From an uncultured Clostridia bacterium (GTDB taxonomy: Bacteria; Bacillota; Clostridia; Oscillospirales; Ruminococcaceae): DNA of 36,962 nucleotides. Under the pieces are notes generated by a model. That model worked only from the letters and a program-made list of their open reading frames with translations. It was not told the DNA's origin and did not search any database. Location of the stretch: positions 1 to 36,962 of the forward strand of contig CANQZR010000004.1 of assembly GCA_947628405.1 (NCBI GenBank), read 5' to 3'. A program made the translations under genes and the position numbers. Shown here piece after piece: positions 19,335-29,727 of this stretch; the stretch's first letter is position 1, and the number at the start of each line of letters is the position of its first letter.

Positions 19335-19856
19335 ATGGCAGAAAAATTCTATGGTGCGCAGCTTACGGACGCCACCGGCAAAGTCTATTATACCGAAGTA
19401 GATGTAAAACAATCTTTAACGCATAAAATTCAGGTAGTAAGCAGTCAGGCGGTAGACCGTAAATATCCGCGCCACACGATCATAGGCAAAACATTCTTTT
19501 GGTCTGGAAGTATAACCGCTGCTTTTGAGAATAACGACGGAGAATGTAAGCACGATTATAAATTTGGCGATACAAAATTCCGAATCGAGTTTATCGAATG
19601 GCTTCATAATGGGCTGGTGAAAACCTTGTATCTGAGCGACGCTTTAATTCTTCCGGTCATGATAATGAGTGAGATAAATGACGAAATAGAACATACTATC
19701 GACGATCCGACTGTTCCTGTGTCGTTCCAGTGGGAACAATGTGGTTCCAGAATTGAAGAACCTGCCGAACTTCAATGCCCGGATTGTGGACAGCTTATTG
19801 TGCCTTCTACTCGTTATTGTCCGAATTGCGGCAAGGCGGTGAATGGTAATGGCTAA
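19335..19856 (+). CDS. Phage tail protein with C-terminal zinc ribbon
   Basis: C-terminus CPDCGQLIVPSTRYCPNCGKAV; RBS AAGGCGGTG. Confidence 0.65.
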   Translation: MAEKFYGAQLTDATGKVYYTEVDVKQSLTHKIQVVSSQAVDRKYPRHTIIGKTFFWSGSITAAFENNDGECKHDYKFGDTKFRIEFIEWLHNGLVKTLYLSDALILPVMIMSEINDEIEHTIDDPTVPVSFQWEQCGSRIEEPAELQCPDCGQLIVPSTRYCPNCGKAVNGNG

Positions 19857-22053
19857 AAGAAAGCCTGATATTCAATATGATATAATTGACAGTAATTACC
19901 TTACGGAAGAAAACCATGCTGATGATATACGACTTGAACTTGTCGTAGAGGTATACGGTATTGCTTATGATTGGGGCAGAGTAATTTCAGAGGGACTGCC
20001 TGACGGAAGCGGTGTTGTAACTGAATGGCAAGCGCCTATATATGAAGGAACACTGGACGGATATGTGACATCTGCGAACTTCTCTATTGACAGTACAAGT
20101 GATATGCGGTCAAGCTGTTCCCTATCTATTATTCTTGACTATAACAGTCCTTTTATCTCACACGCAGATGATTATAACTATTGGGCAGGCGTGTGGTTAA
20201 GAATAATTAAAAAGTATAGCTATCCTAACAATATTGCTGATTATCCAAAGCATGATTGGGACGGCAAACAAGGATTATGGAATAATAACGGATTATTTCA
20301 GTCAGACCCGTCAGAAAGTGTTATAGGTTGGTTTGTTCCCATTGAAAACAGTACAAGCTATAATGCGGAAACGAGAGAGTTCTCTATTTCATGTACAGAT
20401 ATGATGTCGTGCTTTACTGAAAGCAGAGGCGGACATTTATCGCCTTATAATGAAAGTGCAGCCGGTATAGGTTATAATTTCTACGACACTGAAAACGCTT
20501 ATGTGGAAGCAGGTATTGATACCGGCAATAACTTTGCTATGGATAAGCAGCTATCGGCGCTTCGTGCTAATGGTTTTATCATTGAGGGAGAAAAGACTTT
20601 ACAGATAAGTGACAAGCAGTATAATAACTATTTCGCACAAGTCAAAGAACGTGGTGAAAAGCCATCTGCCATATGGGAATCAAGTTATAATACATACGTT
20701 CAGTCTGACCCTGATGATAGCAGTAATTTCAATTATATACCCAGTAAAATTTCCGATTCTGCCCTTGCAACAATAAGCCGTATAGTAGCCGATTATGGGC
20801 AGTTCATTCCATTTACAGGGTTGTATATCAAATTGCAGAAAGATTACGCTCAATTGCCATATGATATTGATATCAGCGGCGACACTTCTTTATATGAAAC
20901 CTTAAAGAAGATAACGGATCTTTATCCTCGGCAGTATATTTATTTCGATACTGACCGACAGTTAAATCTGAAGCAAACAGCTCTGGCATGGCGTGATACA
21001 ACAGACGGTGTAGATTATCGCGCAAAAGAGTTTTCTGGACTTATTGTTGAGGAACACTGGAATACCAACTATGAAAACATCAGTAATTATGTGTTTGTTT
21101 ACGGCAGAGATCAGACTTGTCACGGATATTACTGGATAACACCGTTCAAAGGCTTGTGCGAACAATGCGGTACAGTCTATGACTATCCTGCAATGCCAGC
21201 CAATCCTGATATAAGATACTGTCCTAAGTGTGGAAAGTTCAGTCCTCTTAAAAGGTTATACGTTACTGATGAAGCGTTCAGTACCACGCTGATCGGTACA
21301 CACAAAAAAGTCGTCTACGATGATAACCTGATTACAGAACGTGAGTGTATTGACGCTGCGAAAGCAATTGCTTTGGAAAGCTGCCGTGCTGCAAAAACAT
21401 TGAGTGTAACTCTTGATGACAGGTATTTGTCTATGTATCAGCTTGCCGACAAAGGTGTCGGACATAGAATAGAATACAAAAGCAAGCTGACCGGAGAGAC
21501 TAATGTATATAATGTACTGAAATGGTCTAATGATTTTACGTCCGGTCTGGTGACTATGGAGCTTGAACCGTATTACACCTGTGCAAACGAATATGATGTA
21601 TTTTATGATACTAAGGCAGGATTATCATGCAGTATACTACCTATGCCGACATTTACATATAGTGTTGATGACGAAGGAGTTATGACACTTATAATCAACA
21701 ATGGCAAGTTCACTAAATACAGTCTCTTTAAAATCTATTGCCGTGAAGACAATCAGTATACCCAATCCGAAGATTACTTCTGGTTTCTGGCGTTTGATAT
21801 GCACTTTATCGGTGAGACTTGTGAAGTATACACTGAAGAGACTGAAACCGAATGTCAGACTAAAGTATTCAGGTATAAATTTGATAAGAACGGTAAGTAT
21901 GCGATCACTTGTCAGGCATGGAATCCCAACATACACCCTTCGTCATGTCCTGAACCGCAAGTGGTGACGGTTGATTGTTATAAGGATAGGCTTGTTACTC
22001 ATGACGGTCAATATCTTACAACGAGTAAGGGTGAATACATTCTTTATAGTTAA
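19849..22053 (+). CDS. Tail-associated/baseplate hub-like protein with internal zinc ribbon
   Basis: 734-aa ORF; CEQCGTVYDYPAMPANPDIRYCPKCGK; position typical of Tal/hub genes. Alternative ATG at 19843. Confidence 0.6.
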   Translation: MAKRKPDIQYDIIDSNYLTEENHADDIRLELVVEVYGIAYDWGRVISEGLPDGSGVVTEWQAPIYEGTLDGYVTSANFSIDSTSDMRSSCSLSIILDYNSPFISHADDYNYWAGVWLRIIKKYSYPNNIADYPKHDWDGKQGLWNNNGLFQSDPSESVIGWFVPIENSTSYNAETREFSISCTDMMSCFTESRGGHLSPYNESAAGIGYNFYDTENAYVEAGIDTGNNFAMDKQLSALRANGFIIEGEKTLQISDKQYNNYFAQVKERGEKPSAIWESSYNTYVQSDPDDSSNFNYIPSKISDSALATISRIVADYGQFIPFTGLYIKLQKDYAQLPYDIDISGDTSLYETLKKITDLYPRQYIYFDTDRQLNLKQTALAWRDTTDGVDYRAKEFSGLIVEEHWNTNYENISNYVFVYGRDQTCHGYYWITPFKGLCEQCGTVYDYPAMPANPDIRYCPKCGKFSPLKRLYVTDEAFSTTLIGTHKKVVYDDNLITERECIDAAKAIALESCRAAKTLSVTLDDRYLSMYQLADKGVGHRIEYKSKLTGETNVYNVLKWSNDFTSGLVTMELEPYYTCANEYDVFYDTKAGLSCSILPMPTFTYSVDDEGVMTLIINNGKFTKYSLFKIYCREDNQYTQSEDYFWFLAFDMHFIGETCEVYTEETETECQTKVFRYKFDKNGKYAITCQAWNPNIHPSSCPEPQVVTVDCYKDRLVTHDGQYLTTSKGEYILYS

Positions 22054-22067
22054 AAGGAGGCGATATA

Positions 22068-22697
22068 ATGTCTGATATATCCGTAAGTCAGTTACCCAAA
22101 ATAACCACTATATCTGATGACGATAAAATATTTATTGTCAGTGGTTCAAGTGAATATCTGATATCTAAAAGCGATTTTGTAAAATTTATAAATGGATTAT
22201 CCCCTGCTGAACGTTCAAAGCTGTCTGCTATAGTGATTGATGGTTCAGGAAAGAAATTTCTGTCAGACAATGGAGAATATCTGAATATTTCAGGATTGAT
22301 GTCTCCGGAACAATTCAATACGAATAGTGCAGGTATTGCAGAGATCAAAGGATATCATACACATTCAAACAAAGATACACTTGATAAGTTTTCCGAAAGC
22401 GGTAATACGGTTCTTTTTGACGGTCATAATATCAAAAAAGACTTGACTTGTACATTACTCGCGGAAGGTTGGAGCGACATAAAGCCGTATACACAAACTG
22501 TTACGGTAGAGGGTATAACTTCCGATAGTTCTCCGATAGTTGATATTGTCATTTCTGAAAACACCGAAACAGGTATCAAAGAAGCCGATGCTTTCGCGTG
22601 TATCACAAGGATATCGACCGGAGACGGAAATATTACCGCTCACTGTTATGCAGATAAACCGGAAGTCGATATCAATTTAAAGATCGGGGTGATATAA
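22068..22697 (+). CDS. Tail fibre/appendage protein
   Basis: RBS AAGGAGGCG; N-terminal SQLPKITTISDDDKIFIVSGSSEYLISKSDFVKFI resembles fibre N-termini; stop overlaps next ATG. Confidence 0.5.
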   Translation: MSDISVSQLPKITTISDDDKIFIVSGSSEYLISKSDFVKFINGLSPAERSKLSAIVIDGSGKKFLSDNGEYLNISGLMSPEQFNTNSAGIAEIKGYHTHSNKDTLDKFSESGNTVLFDGHNIKKDLTCTLLAEGWSDIKPYTQTVTVEGITSDSSPIVDIVISENTETGIKEADAFACITRISTGDGNITAHCYADKPEVDINLKIGVI

Positions 22698-25042
22698 TGG
22701 CGGATTGTTATATATTCAGAAAGGGCGGCAATCAAAAAGGTATTTATCCTATAGGGGCTGATGGCAGACCTACGGGAGATGTGATTATTCCAAGGTCGAT
22801 CACCTCTGTAGGTTATCATGTTTTTTATAAGGCAGCAAATATGACAAGTATTGTAATCCCTGATACTGTCACCTCTTTAAGTGAATCAGCATTTGCTGAC
22901 TGTACCTCTTTGACTTCTATTTCCTTTCCGGGCAGTATAGAGATATTGCCTCGATATACTTGTGCCGGTGATACACAGTTACGTTCTGTTGCTTTATCAA
23001 ATGGCTTAAAACAAATAGAATACGGAGCATTTCACGGCTGTTCAGGATTGCAAAGTGTTGTAATACCAGATACTGTTACTAAGATAGGAGAGTATGCGTT
23101 CTACAATAATACTTCTCTGACATCTGTTACTCTTCCGGCAAGCCTTACCGAAATAGGCGATTATGCTTTTTACGGCTGTACAAATTTGCAGACGATAATC
23201 ATTCCGAGTGGGATACAGAAATTATTGATACATGACTATGCTTTTGCAAAATGTGTGAAATTGAATAATACAACAGTCACAAAACTTGCAACACTGGCGC
23301 AAGGTACAATTTATGGTTATGTGTTTGAAGGGAATACAACTATAACAGAAGTTACTTGTACCGTACCGGGATCGTATTATTTTAAGGATTGCACAAATTT
23401 AAGAAAAGTTACTGTCAATAGTTACTTTGGTGATGGAACAGCGTGTGGCATAGGTGCTTTTGACGGCTGTACTTCTTTAACAAATTGTACTTACTTGCAA
23501 TCAAATATAGATAAAATTACCAAAATTCCGGATTATGCTTTTCGTAATACTGCTCTTACTGCGTTGGTTAATTTCCCGAATCTAATAACGATTGGTACAG
23601 AAGCATATGCAGGAACTAAAATAATAGACTTGACAAATATGCCATCTATGCTTACAGAAATAGGTAATGGCGCTTTTAAAAATTGTACACAGGTTCAAAT
23701 GCTTTCCATTGTTAATACTGTAACTAAAATAGGCAGTAGTGCTTTTGCTGGGTGTACTCGATTTGTTTGGGCGGTTTTGCCGAAAAATACACAATTCAGG
23801 ACAATAAGCGACAGTATGTTCAACAGTACAGGACTTAGGTCGATTAAGATTCCTGATAATGTAACTTCCATAGGAGCAAATGCTTTCAGCGGAACTCAAA
23901 TTACTTCTGTATCAGAGTTACCGGAAAACATTACATCAATAGGCTCTGGTGCTTTTTCGAGCTGTTCTCTATTGGAAAGTTTAGATCTTACTTCAACAAA
24001 AATAACTTCAATACCCTCTGGGTTTATCAGCAACTGTCCTAACCTCACAGAACTTTTACTGCCGGATACAGTAACAACTATCGGTGCAGGATTTCTTGGT
24101 TGTTCTACAGTTACAAAATTGGTATTACCGCCGAATGTACATACGCTTGTAGGTGGTCAATTCAGTGGAGCGACAGGACTTGCAGATGTAACACTGCCCG
24201 AACATTTATATGCCATCCAAGGCGGTGCGTTCAGCGGCGTTGCAGTAGAGGAACTCGCTATACCGCCGGAAGTTTATGATATACAAGCAGGTGCATTTGC
24301 AGGAATGTCCAAGCTGCGAAAAGTGAATATTCCTAAATATATTGCAAGAATTTACAGTGGTGCTTTTAATAGCGGTACTCCCTTGCTTGCGGATATTACG
24401 GTTGATGATGAAGCACATTATATAATTGACGGAGGTGCTTTCACTGGGCTTACAAATCTTACAGATAAAAGTGCAGAAAATATTATAAATCACAGTGACA
24501 CGATTGGCAGTGGTGCTTTCAGCGGCTGTACTTCGCTCAGAGATATTACTATTGATAATCTAAGCGGAGATTATATGTTCAGTAACTGCAAACTTACTTC
24601 TGTTGTATGTACTTGTAAAAGAAGCGATATTATCGGAAGCAGTTGCCTTATAGGAATTGCGGAACTGAAAACAGTTGAAATACAGGAAGGTGCAAAAACT
24701 ATTCACGACCATTGTTTTTATGGGTGTTCCTCACTTCAATCTTTGTATTTGCCTGCAAGCATTGAAAACGATCCTGTCGGAGCGTTGGAGAACGGCTTAT
24801 TATTTGCTATGTGTACTTCTCTGACTGATTTAAGACTTGGTGAGGGTTGGAAGATGTCGTTCTCAATAGGTGAAAATAGCGGCGTCTCTTTGACACATGA
24901 CTGTATTCTTGCTATATTCAATAATTTAGCTGATTTGTCAGAACAAGAATCAAAGACGTTAAAGCTATTTTCAGAAAATCTTGACAAAATGTCAGAAGAA
25001 GAAAAAGCTATCGCAACAAACAAAAACTGGATACTTGCGTAA
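22697..25042 (+). CDS. BspA-like leucine-rich repeat (LRR_5) tail/receptor-binding protein
   Basis: Many repeats of VVIPDTVTKIGEYAFYNNTSLTSVTLP type. Confidence 0.85.
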   Translation: MADCYIFRKGGNQKGIYPIGADGRPTGDVIIPRSITSVGYHVFYKAANMTSIVIPDTVTSLSESAFADCTSLTSISFPGSIEILPRYTCAGDTQLRSVALSNGLKQIEYGAFHGCSGLQSVVIPDTVTKIGEYAFYNNTSLTSVTLPASLTEIGDYAFYGCTNLQTIIIPSGIQKLLIHDYAFAKCVKLNNTTVTKLATLAQGTIYGYVFEGNTTITEVTCTVPGSYYFKDCTNLRKVTVNSYFGDGTACGIGAFDGCTSLTNCTYLQSNIDKITKIPDYAFRNTALTALVNFPNLITIGTEAYAGTKIIDLTNMPSMLTEIGNGAFKNCTQVQMLSIVNTVTKIGSSAFAGCTRFVWAVLPKNTQFRTISDSMFNSTGLRSIKIPDNVTSIGANAFSGTQITSVSELPENITSIGSGAFSSCSLLESLDLTSTKITSIPSGFISNCPNLTELLLPDTVTTIGAGFLGCSTVTKLVLPPNVHTLVGGQFSGATGLADVTLPEHLYAIQGGAFSGVAVEELAIPPEVYDIQAGAFAGMSKLRKVNIPKYIARIYSGAFNSGTPLLADITVDDEAHYIIDGGAFTGLTNLTDKSAENIINHSDTIGSGAFSGCTSLRDITIDNLSGDYMFSNCKLTSVVCTCKRSDIIGSSCLIGIAELKTVEIQEGAKTIHDHCFYGCSSLQSLYLPASIENDPVGALENGLLFAMCTSLTDLRLGEGWKMSFSIGENSGVSLTHDCILAIFNNLADLSEQESKTLKLFSENLDKMSEEEKAIATNKNWILA

Positions 25043-25061
25043 TGGAGGTGTTATTCAGAAT

Positions 25062-26291
25062 ATGAATGATGATTTTGCTGACGGATTTGGTTTGGGGTAT
25101 GCTCTTGGAAGCAGCGGTAAGAAAGGTTCAGGAAGCGGCGGTGGATCAGAAATTGAAAATATAAAATGGGAACGTCCAAAAGATTGGTTGCCTATGCCTG
25201 ACCCAGATGACAATGGATTTAACATTTTGCTTGTGAAAAATCCTCTCTCGTCTTCTTCGACATATTACACAGTTTTGGTTGCATTTTCTGAACCGGAAAA
25301 AATAACCAATGGATGTTCTGCAATTATAGATTGGGGAGACGGAACAGAGGAAGAATATGTTTCAGAAACAAATTTAGGATTTAATCAATCGCATACATAT
25401 TTAAACGCTGCACAGTTTGTTATTGTAAAAGTAAAAATCAAAACAGTTGATATTTATGAAGGGGATATTTTTTGCGGAATAGCTACGGGATATATAAATA
25501 GAATAGAACCTGTTGAAATTTTTTTGGGAAAAAATGTTTGTATTAATAAAAATTCAAATAATATACCAAATACAATTGTTCATATTAAATATTTTGGTTG
25601 GAAGCCTAAAGAAAAAAATGAAACATTACCATTTAGGTCAAATCAAACGTTATGTTGTGTTGATACAGTAGAACCTTGGTCAATCATACCAGATAGAGCT
25701 TTTCTTTCATGTAGTGCTTTATCAGATTTTGATTTTTCTAAAGCAGAATATATAGGAATGGCTGCATTTGCAGGTACAAGCATAAGAAAAGTTGAGGCAC
25801 CATTGTGCATAGAAATGGGAAATCAAGCATTTGGTTCGATACTTTCATTAATATATGTGTCTGCCAATCAGAATGAAATAGTAGGGCAACAGTGTTTTTA
25901 CGGTTCACATTTGTCATACATTTTTATGGACAATTTGAAAAATGTTGGGGCATCAGCTTTTTTAGGTACAAGAATAGAAAAGGCCGATTTTCCAAATGTA
26001 GAAGAAATAAATGTAGCCTCTGTTTTTTCAGATTGTTTTGCATTAAGAAAAGTCAATTTGCCAAAATGCGTATCTTTATCTGGGGCAAGCATATTCTATA
26101 ATAGCACAGGTTTACAAGAGGTTTCAATTCCTGAATGTTTAGAGGTTGGAGCAAACTGTTTTGCCAAATGTTTTGCAATGTCAGATATTGAATATAATGA
26201 GAATGCTACTTTTGCAACAAATTCATTATATAGTTGTGACATATTAACTATAAAATATCCAGAATTAAGTAAATATAATAATTATAACTGA
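25062..26291 (+). CDS. Second BspA-like LRR tail protein
   Basis: ATG at 25062; repeats such as IPDRAFLSCSALSDFDF...GMAAFAGTSIRKVEAP...VGASAFLGTRIEKADFP. Confidence 0.75.
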   Translation: MNDDFADGFGLGYALGSSGKKGSGSGGGSEIENIKWERPKDWLPMPDPDDNGFNILLVKNPLSSSSTYYTVLVAFSEPEKITNGCSAIIDWGDGTEEEYVSETNLGFNQSHTYLNAAQFVIVKVKIKTVDIYEGDIFCGIATGYINRIEPVEIFLGKNVCINKNSNNIPNTIVHIKYFGWKPKEKNETLPFRSNQTLCCVDTVEPWSIIPDRAFLSCSALSDFDFSKAEYIGMAAFAGTSIRKVEAPLCIEMGNQAFGSILSLIYVSANQNEIVGQQCFYGSHLSYIFMDNLKNVGASAFLGTRIEKADFPNVEEINVASVFSDCFALRKVNLPKCVSLSGASIFYNSTGLQEVSIPECLEVGANCFAKCFAMSDIEYNENATFATNSLYSCDILTIKYPELSKYNNYN

Positions 26292-26351
26292 TATAGAAAG
26301 GAATAAAAAAATAATGCAAATAAAAACAATTAATTTAACAAGTGAATCTAT

Positions 26352-26693
26352 ATGAAAAAGAAAATCCCTCGGTATAAACCGAAACCTAAAAAGCCTAAAA
26401 CAAAAACAGAATTTAGTAAGAAATGGCTGATCGCTTGTGTGGCGGTCAGCATTTTCTATACTACTTTAAGTTATGTACTCGCTTGGTGTGATAAGAACGC
26501 TCTTGAAAGTTTAAGTACAGAAATCATTGAAGTATTATGGGGTACTTCCGGTATCAGCTTTGTAGGATACGCTTTACAGAACTGTTGCAGGGCTTATACT
26601 TCAAGCAAGTTCGGACTTCCAGAAAACAAGTCAAGAAGCAGAAAACAAAAAGAGACAGAAGAGATCACCGAAGAAACGGAGGCGATAAAATGA
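26352..26693 (+). CDS. Small membrane protein, unknown
   Basis: 113 aa; KWLIACVAVSIFYTTLSYVLAW hydrophobic segment; just upstream of endolysin. Confidence 0.5.
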   Translation: MKKKIPRYKPKPKKPKTKTEFSKKWLIACVAVSIFYTTLSYVLAWCDKNALESLSTEIIEVLWGTSGISFVGYALQNCCRAYTSSKFGLPENKSRSRKQKETEEITEETEAIK

Positions 26694-27886
26694 AAATATT
26701 ATTTTCCGGTATAGATGTTTCAAAATGGCAAGGTGAAATCAACTGGACTGCTGTAAAAAAAAGCGGCAAGGCAGACTTTGCTATGCTTAAATGCGGTCAT
26801 GGACGTGAATCTCCTACTCAAATCGACAAGCAGTTTGAACGCAATTACGCCGAAGCCAAAAGGGTAGGTATACCTGTAGGTGTATACCATTATTCTTATG
26901 CACTCTCCCCTGCCGACGCTGTAAAAGAAGCTGAATTTTGCTATAAGCTCATCAAGGACAAGCAGTTGGAGTTTCCTGTGTTTTACGATGTTGAGGAACA
27001 AAGTCAGTTAAAATTAAACACGGCAGAGCTACAGAACATCATCAAGGCTTTCTGTGATTACTTAGAAGCAAGAGGAATATGGGTAGGAGTTTACAGCTGT
27101 GATTCGGCGTTTGCAAAATTCGGCAGTGATATCCAGACACGTTATGCTTGCTGGGTAGCTTCTACTTCTTATTCTCCGAAAGACTGTAAAAGCTATGGTA
27201 TATGGCAGTATTCTTGGAAAGGCAAGATCGCCGGTATCAATGGCAATGTAGACATGGACTACTGCTATATTGATTATCCTACTCTTGTAAAGAAGAACGG
27301 TAAGAACGGCTTTACAAAACAATGCACAGTCCAAAAAGAAAAGACGTACACTATTCCGAAGAATGTGACTTTCAGGACAGACACAAGTAAGAATGTTATT
27401 ACTACATATTCGTACAAGTCTCACGGAAATATCTTTCTTTCCGATCACTTTCAGGTAAAGGAATTTGCAAGCAAGAGCGGCAACAAACTCTATTCCGATA
27501 CAGTGAAAGTCCATAATAAACTTATTATAATTCTTGAAGCCTTGTTTGCTGAACTAAACTGTTCCAAAATGATAGTGAACAGCGGATACAGGACGGCTGC
27601 TCACGACAAAGCTATGGGCGGCAACGGTTCAGGGCAGCATACTCTTGGACGTGCTGCGGACATAGTTTGTTACGATAAGACCGGCGAGGTCATTGACGCC
27701 AAGAAAGTCTGCTGTACACTTGAAGATATGGGCGGTATTTATGGTATAGGTTACATTTCCAAAAATGCAGTTCACGTTGATACGCGTACTAAAACTTCAA
27801 AATGGTGGGGAGATGAGACTAAATCCGGCAGTCCTAACATATCAAAGCTCGGGTACAGTTCGTTCCATGATTACTTTAAAATGTAG
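26690..27886 (+). CDS. Bifunctional endolysin: GH25 muramidase + C-terminal M15-type peptidase
   Basis: GIDVSKWQGEINWTAVKKSGKADFAMLKCGHG...VGVYHYSYA...FYDVEEQ (GH25); VNSGYRTAAHDKAMGGNGSGQHTLGRAADI...HVDTR (M15). Confidence 0.9.
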   Translation: MKILFSGIDVSKWQGEINWTAVKKSGKADFAMLKCGHGRESPTQIDKQFERNYAEAKRVGIPVGVYHYSYALSPADAVKEAEFCYKLIKDKQLEFPVFYDVEEQSQLKLNTAELQNIIKAFCDYLEARGIWVGVYSCDSAFAKFGSDIQTRYACWVASTSYSPKDCKSYGIWQYSWKGKIAGINGNVDMDYCYIDYPTLVKKNGKNGFTKQCTVQKEKTYTIPKNVTFRTDTSKNVITTYSYKSHGNIFLSDHFQVKEFASKSGNKLYSDTVKVHNKLIIILEALFAELNCSKMIVNSGYRTAAHDKAMGGNGSGQHTLGRAADIVCYDKTGEVIDAKKVCCTLEDMGGIYGIGYISKNAVHVDTRTKTSKWWGDETKSGSPNISKLGYSSFHDYFKM

Positions 27887-27900
27887 AAAGGAAAATTACT

Positions 27901-28227
27901 ATGAACACAACAATTGATATTACACCTGTTATTCAGGCGATCATCACTCTTATAGCCATTATCATTACGGCTGTTATAATCCCGTGGATAAAGTCAAAGG
28001 TATCCACATCTCAATGGAAAAATCTAACGGTATATGCAGAGACTTTTGTCAAATGCGCCGAGATGATATTCAAAGGAACAAACCTTGGCAAGGACAAAAA
28101 GAAGTATGTTATTGAAAAACTTACGGATTTATGCGAGGAAAGAGGTCTGAAATTCTCGCCGGACGAAATAGAAGCAGCCGTCGAGGAAGCCGTTAAGAAT
28201 ATGAACGACGCCTTTATTGCAGAATAG
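27901..28227 (+). CDS. Phage holin, LLH family
   Basis: Single hydrophobic N-terminal helix plus WKNLTVYAETFVKCAEMIF...KYVIEKLTDLCEERGLKFSPDEIEAAVEEAVKNMN. Confidence 0.75.
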   Translation: MNTTIDITPVIQAIITLIAIIITAVIIPWIKSKVSTSQWKNLTVYAETFVKCAEMIFKGTNLGKDKKKYVIEKLTDLCEERGLKFSPDEIEAAVEEAVKNMNDAFIAE

Positions 28228-28237
28228 GAGGTTTCTT

Positions 28238-28603
28238 ATGGAGTTTACAGAAGCCTATCTGGAAAAGATAACTGAAAACGCCGAACGCAGCAAAAGCAAT
28301 TCACACCGTCTTGATGATGTTGAGGAAGATATAAAGACACTGAAACAAGACAATAAAGCGTTATACGAAATGTCGGCTTCAATCAAAACGCTTACTGACG
28401 GTATTGTAGCTATAAAAAGTGATGTCAAAGACATCAAAGACGAACAGGGAGAAATGAAATCCGAAATTCAGGATATAAAAAATTCTCCATTGAAAAATAA
28501 GGCAGATATTTTTGACACTGTAGGAAAGCTCGTTCTTACGGCTGTTGTTACCGGTGTACTGGCATTTATTCTCGGACAGATATGTCCGGTAATATTTCAC
28601 TGA
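28238..28603 (+). CDS. XhlA-like coiled-coil + C-terminal TM protein (lysis-associated)
   Basis: Coiled-coil followed by LVLTAVVTGVLAFILGQI; after holin. Confidence 0.55.
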   Translation: MEFTEAYLEKITENAERSKSNSHRLDDVEEDIKTLKQDNKALYEMSASIKTLTDGIVAIKSDVKDIKDEQGEMKSEIQDIKNSPLKNKADIFDTVGKLVLTAVVTGVLAFILGQICPVIFH

Positions 28604-28621
28604 AAGAAAGGTTGTGACAAT

Positions 28622-29509
28622 ATGCTTAAAATGATGAAAATGGATTTTAACACACGGGTAGGCAGTTTCTGCGTTGACACTGTTGATGAAATAGAAAAGC
28701 TGCCTACTCTTAACGCGCCGGGACAAGATAATCTTAACACTGTATACTGTGCAGGTATGGGTTCTGATTGTCTTGTTATCTCTGACGGAGCAGTCTATAT
28801 TCTGAATGGAAATAATGAATGGGTAGAGTTTAAAGATTTTAGCAATTCCGCGTCCGGGGGTGGTTCCGACGTTGATCCTAAACTTGATTTCCTGCCACAT
28901 CCTGAAGGCGTTTTTGCTTATTATGATTATTTAAGCGGTGTGTCTGAAAAAGTCTGGACAGGAAATTTAAATAATACCAAAATAAATATAATTGCGGATG
29001 TAAATAATGTATTTGAAACAAACGAAGAAGGAGTTTACATAACAGCTCCACCTAATTCCAATAGTGTTAATATAGCTCCAGTTGGGATGCTTAATGAAAG
29101 TAATAAAATATTTTATTTAGGATATAAAGACAACGCACAAGGAACAAACTGGAATTGTCTGCCATTTGGAGAAGGAGGACCAAAAGATAATAATTTACCA
29201 AAATGGAATCTAAATAGCTATAATAATAAACCAGCTCTTTGGGTATCGAATAACAAACATATATATTCAAATATTGACGCATTATCAAAGTTTGTTGCTG
29301 TAGCAATAATGGCTTATGAGGGCACTGCTTCATTGTTTGTAAATGATAAATTCATCGGGACATCAACTGACCTTAACAGACTGTTTGCTGACTATTCTTT
29401 GTCGTGCGGAGCCACATACAAATATTTTGCGATTCAAGATATGATATCTTACAATGAAATAATTGAAAATAATAAAGCTCTGGCACAAAAATACGGAATT
29501 GAAATATGA
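28622..29509 (+). CDS. Tail appendage/fibre-like protein
   Basis: 295 aa; N-terminal motif of fibre-associated proteins and a lectin/LamG-like C-terminal half (tentative). Confidence 0.4.
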   Translation: MLKMMKMDFNTRVGSFCVDTVDEIEKLPTLNAPGQDNLNTVYCAGMGSDCLVISDGAVYILNGNNEWVEFKDFSNSASGGGSDVDPKLDFLPHPEGVFAYYDYLSGVSEKVWTGNLNNTKINIIADVNNVFETNEEGVYITAPPNSNSVNIAPVGMLNESNKIFYLGYKDNAQGTNWNCLPFGEGGPKDNNLPKWNLNSYNNKPALWVSNNKHIYSNIDALSKFVAVAIMAYEGTASLFVNDKFIGTSTDLNRLFADYSLSCGATYKYFAIQDMISYNEIIENNKALAQKYGIEI

Positions 29510-29518
29510 GGTGAAAAA

Positions 29519-29715
29519 ATGAAAATTCAACAGAAATTTTTAACGCCCAACAAATTCAGCAGACCGCAGATTCCATTAAAAAATGTTACGAAAATTGCGG
29601 TGCATTACACCGGAGATCCGGGAGCGACAGCTCAGAACACACATGATTATTTTGAAAATTCCGCTTGACGATCGGCTGGATATCGCTTGGAGATAAATAC
29701 GTTAAGAAATTGTAA
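29519..29715 (+). pseudogene. N-acetylmuramoyl-L-alanine amidase (Amidase_2) remnant with internal deletion
   Basis: N-terminal MKIQQKFLTPNKFSRPQIPLKNVTKIAVHYTGDPGATAQNTHDYFEN, then frame break; next frame reads TIGWISLGDKYVKKL* resembling an SH3-type C-terminus. Confidence 0.65.
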
Positions 29716-29727
29716 GGACGTGATATA

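Noticed and set aside
22697-25042. Repeated short DNA motifs (CRISPR-like periodicity)
   Set aside because: Explained by degenerate protein LRR repeats in one continuous reading frame; no conserved spacer/repeat pattern.
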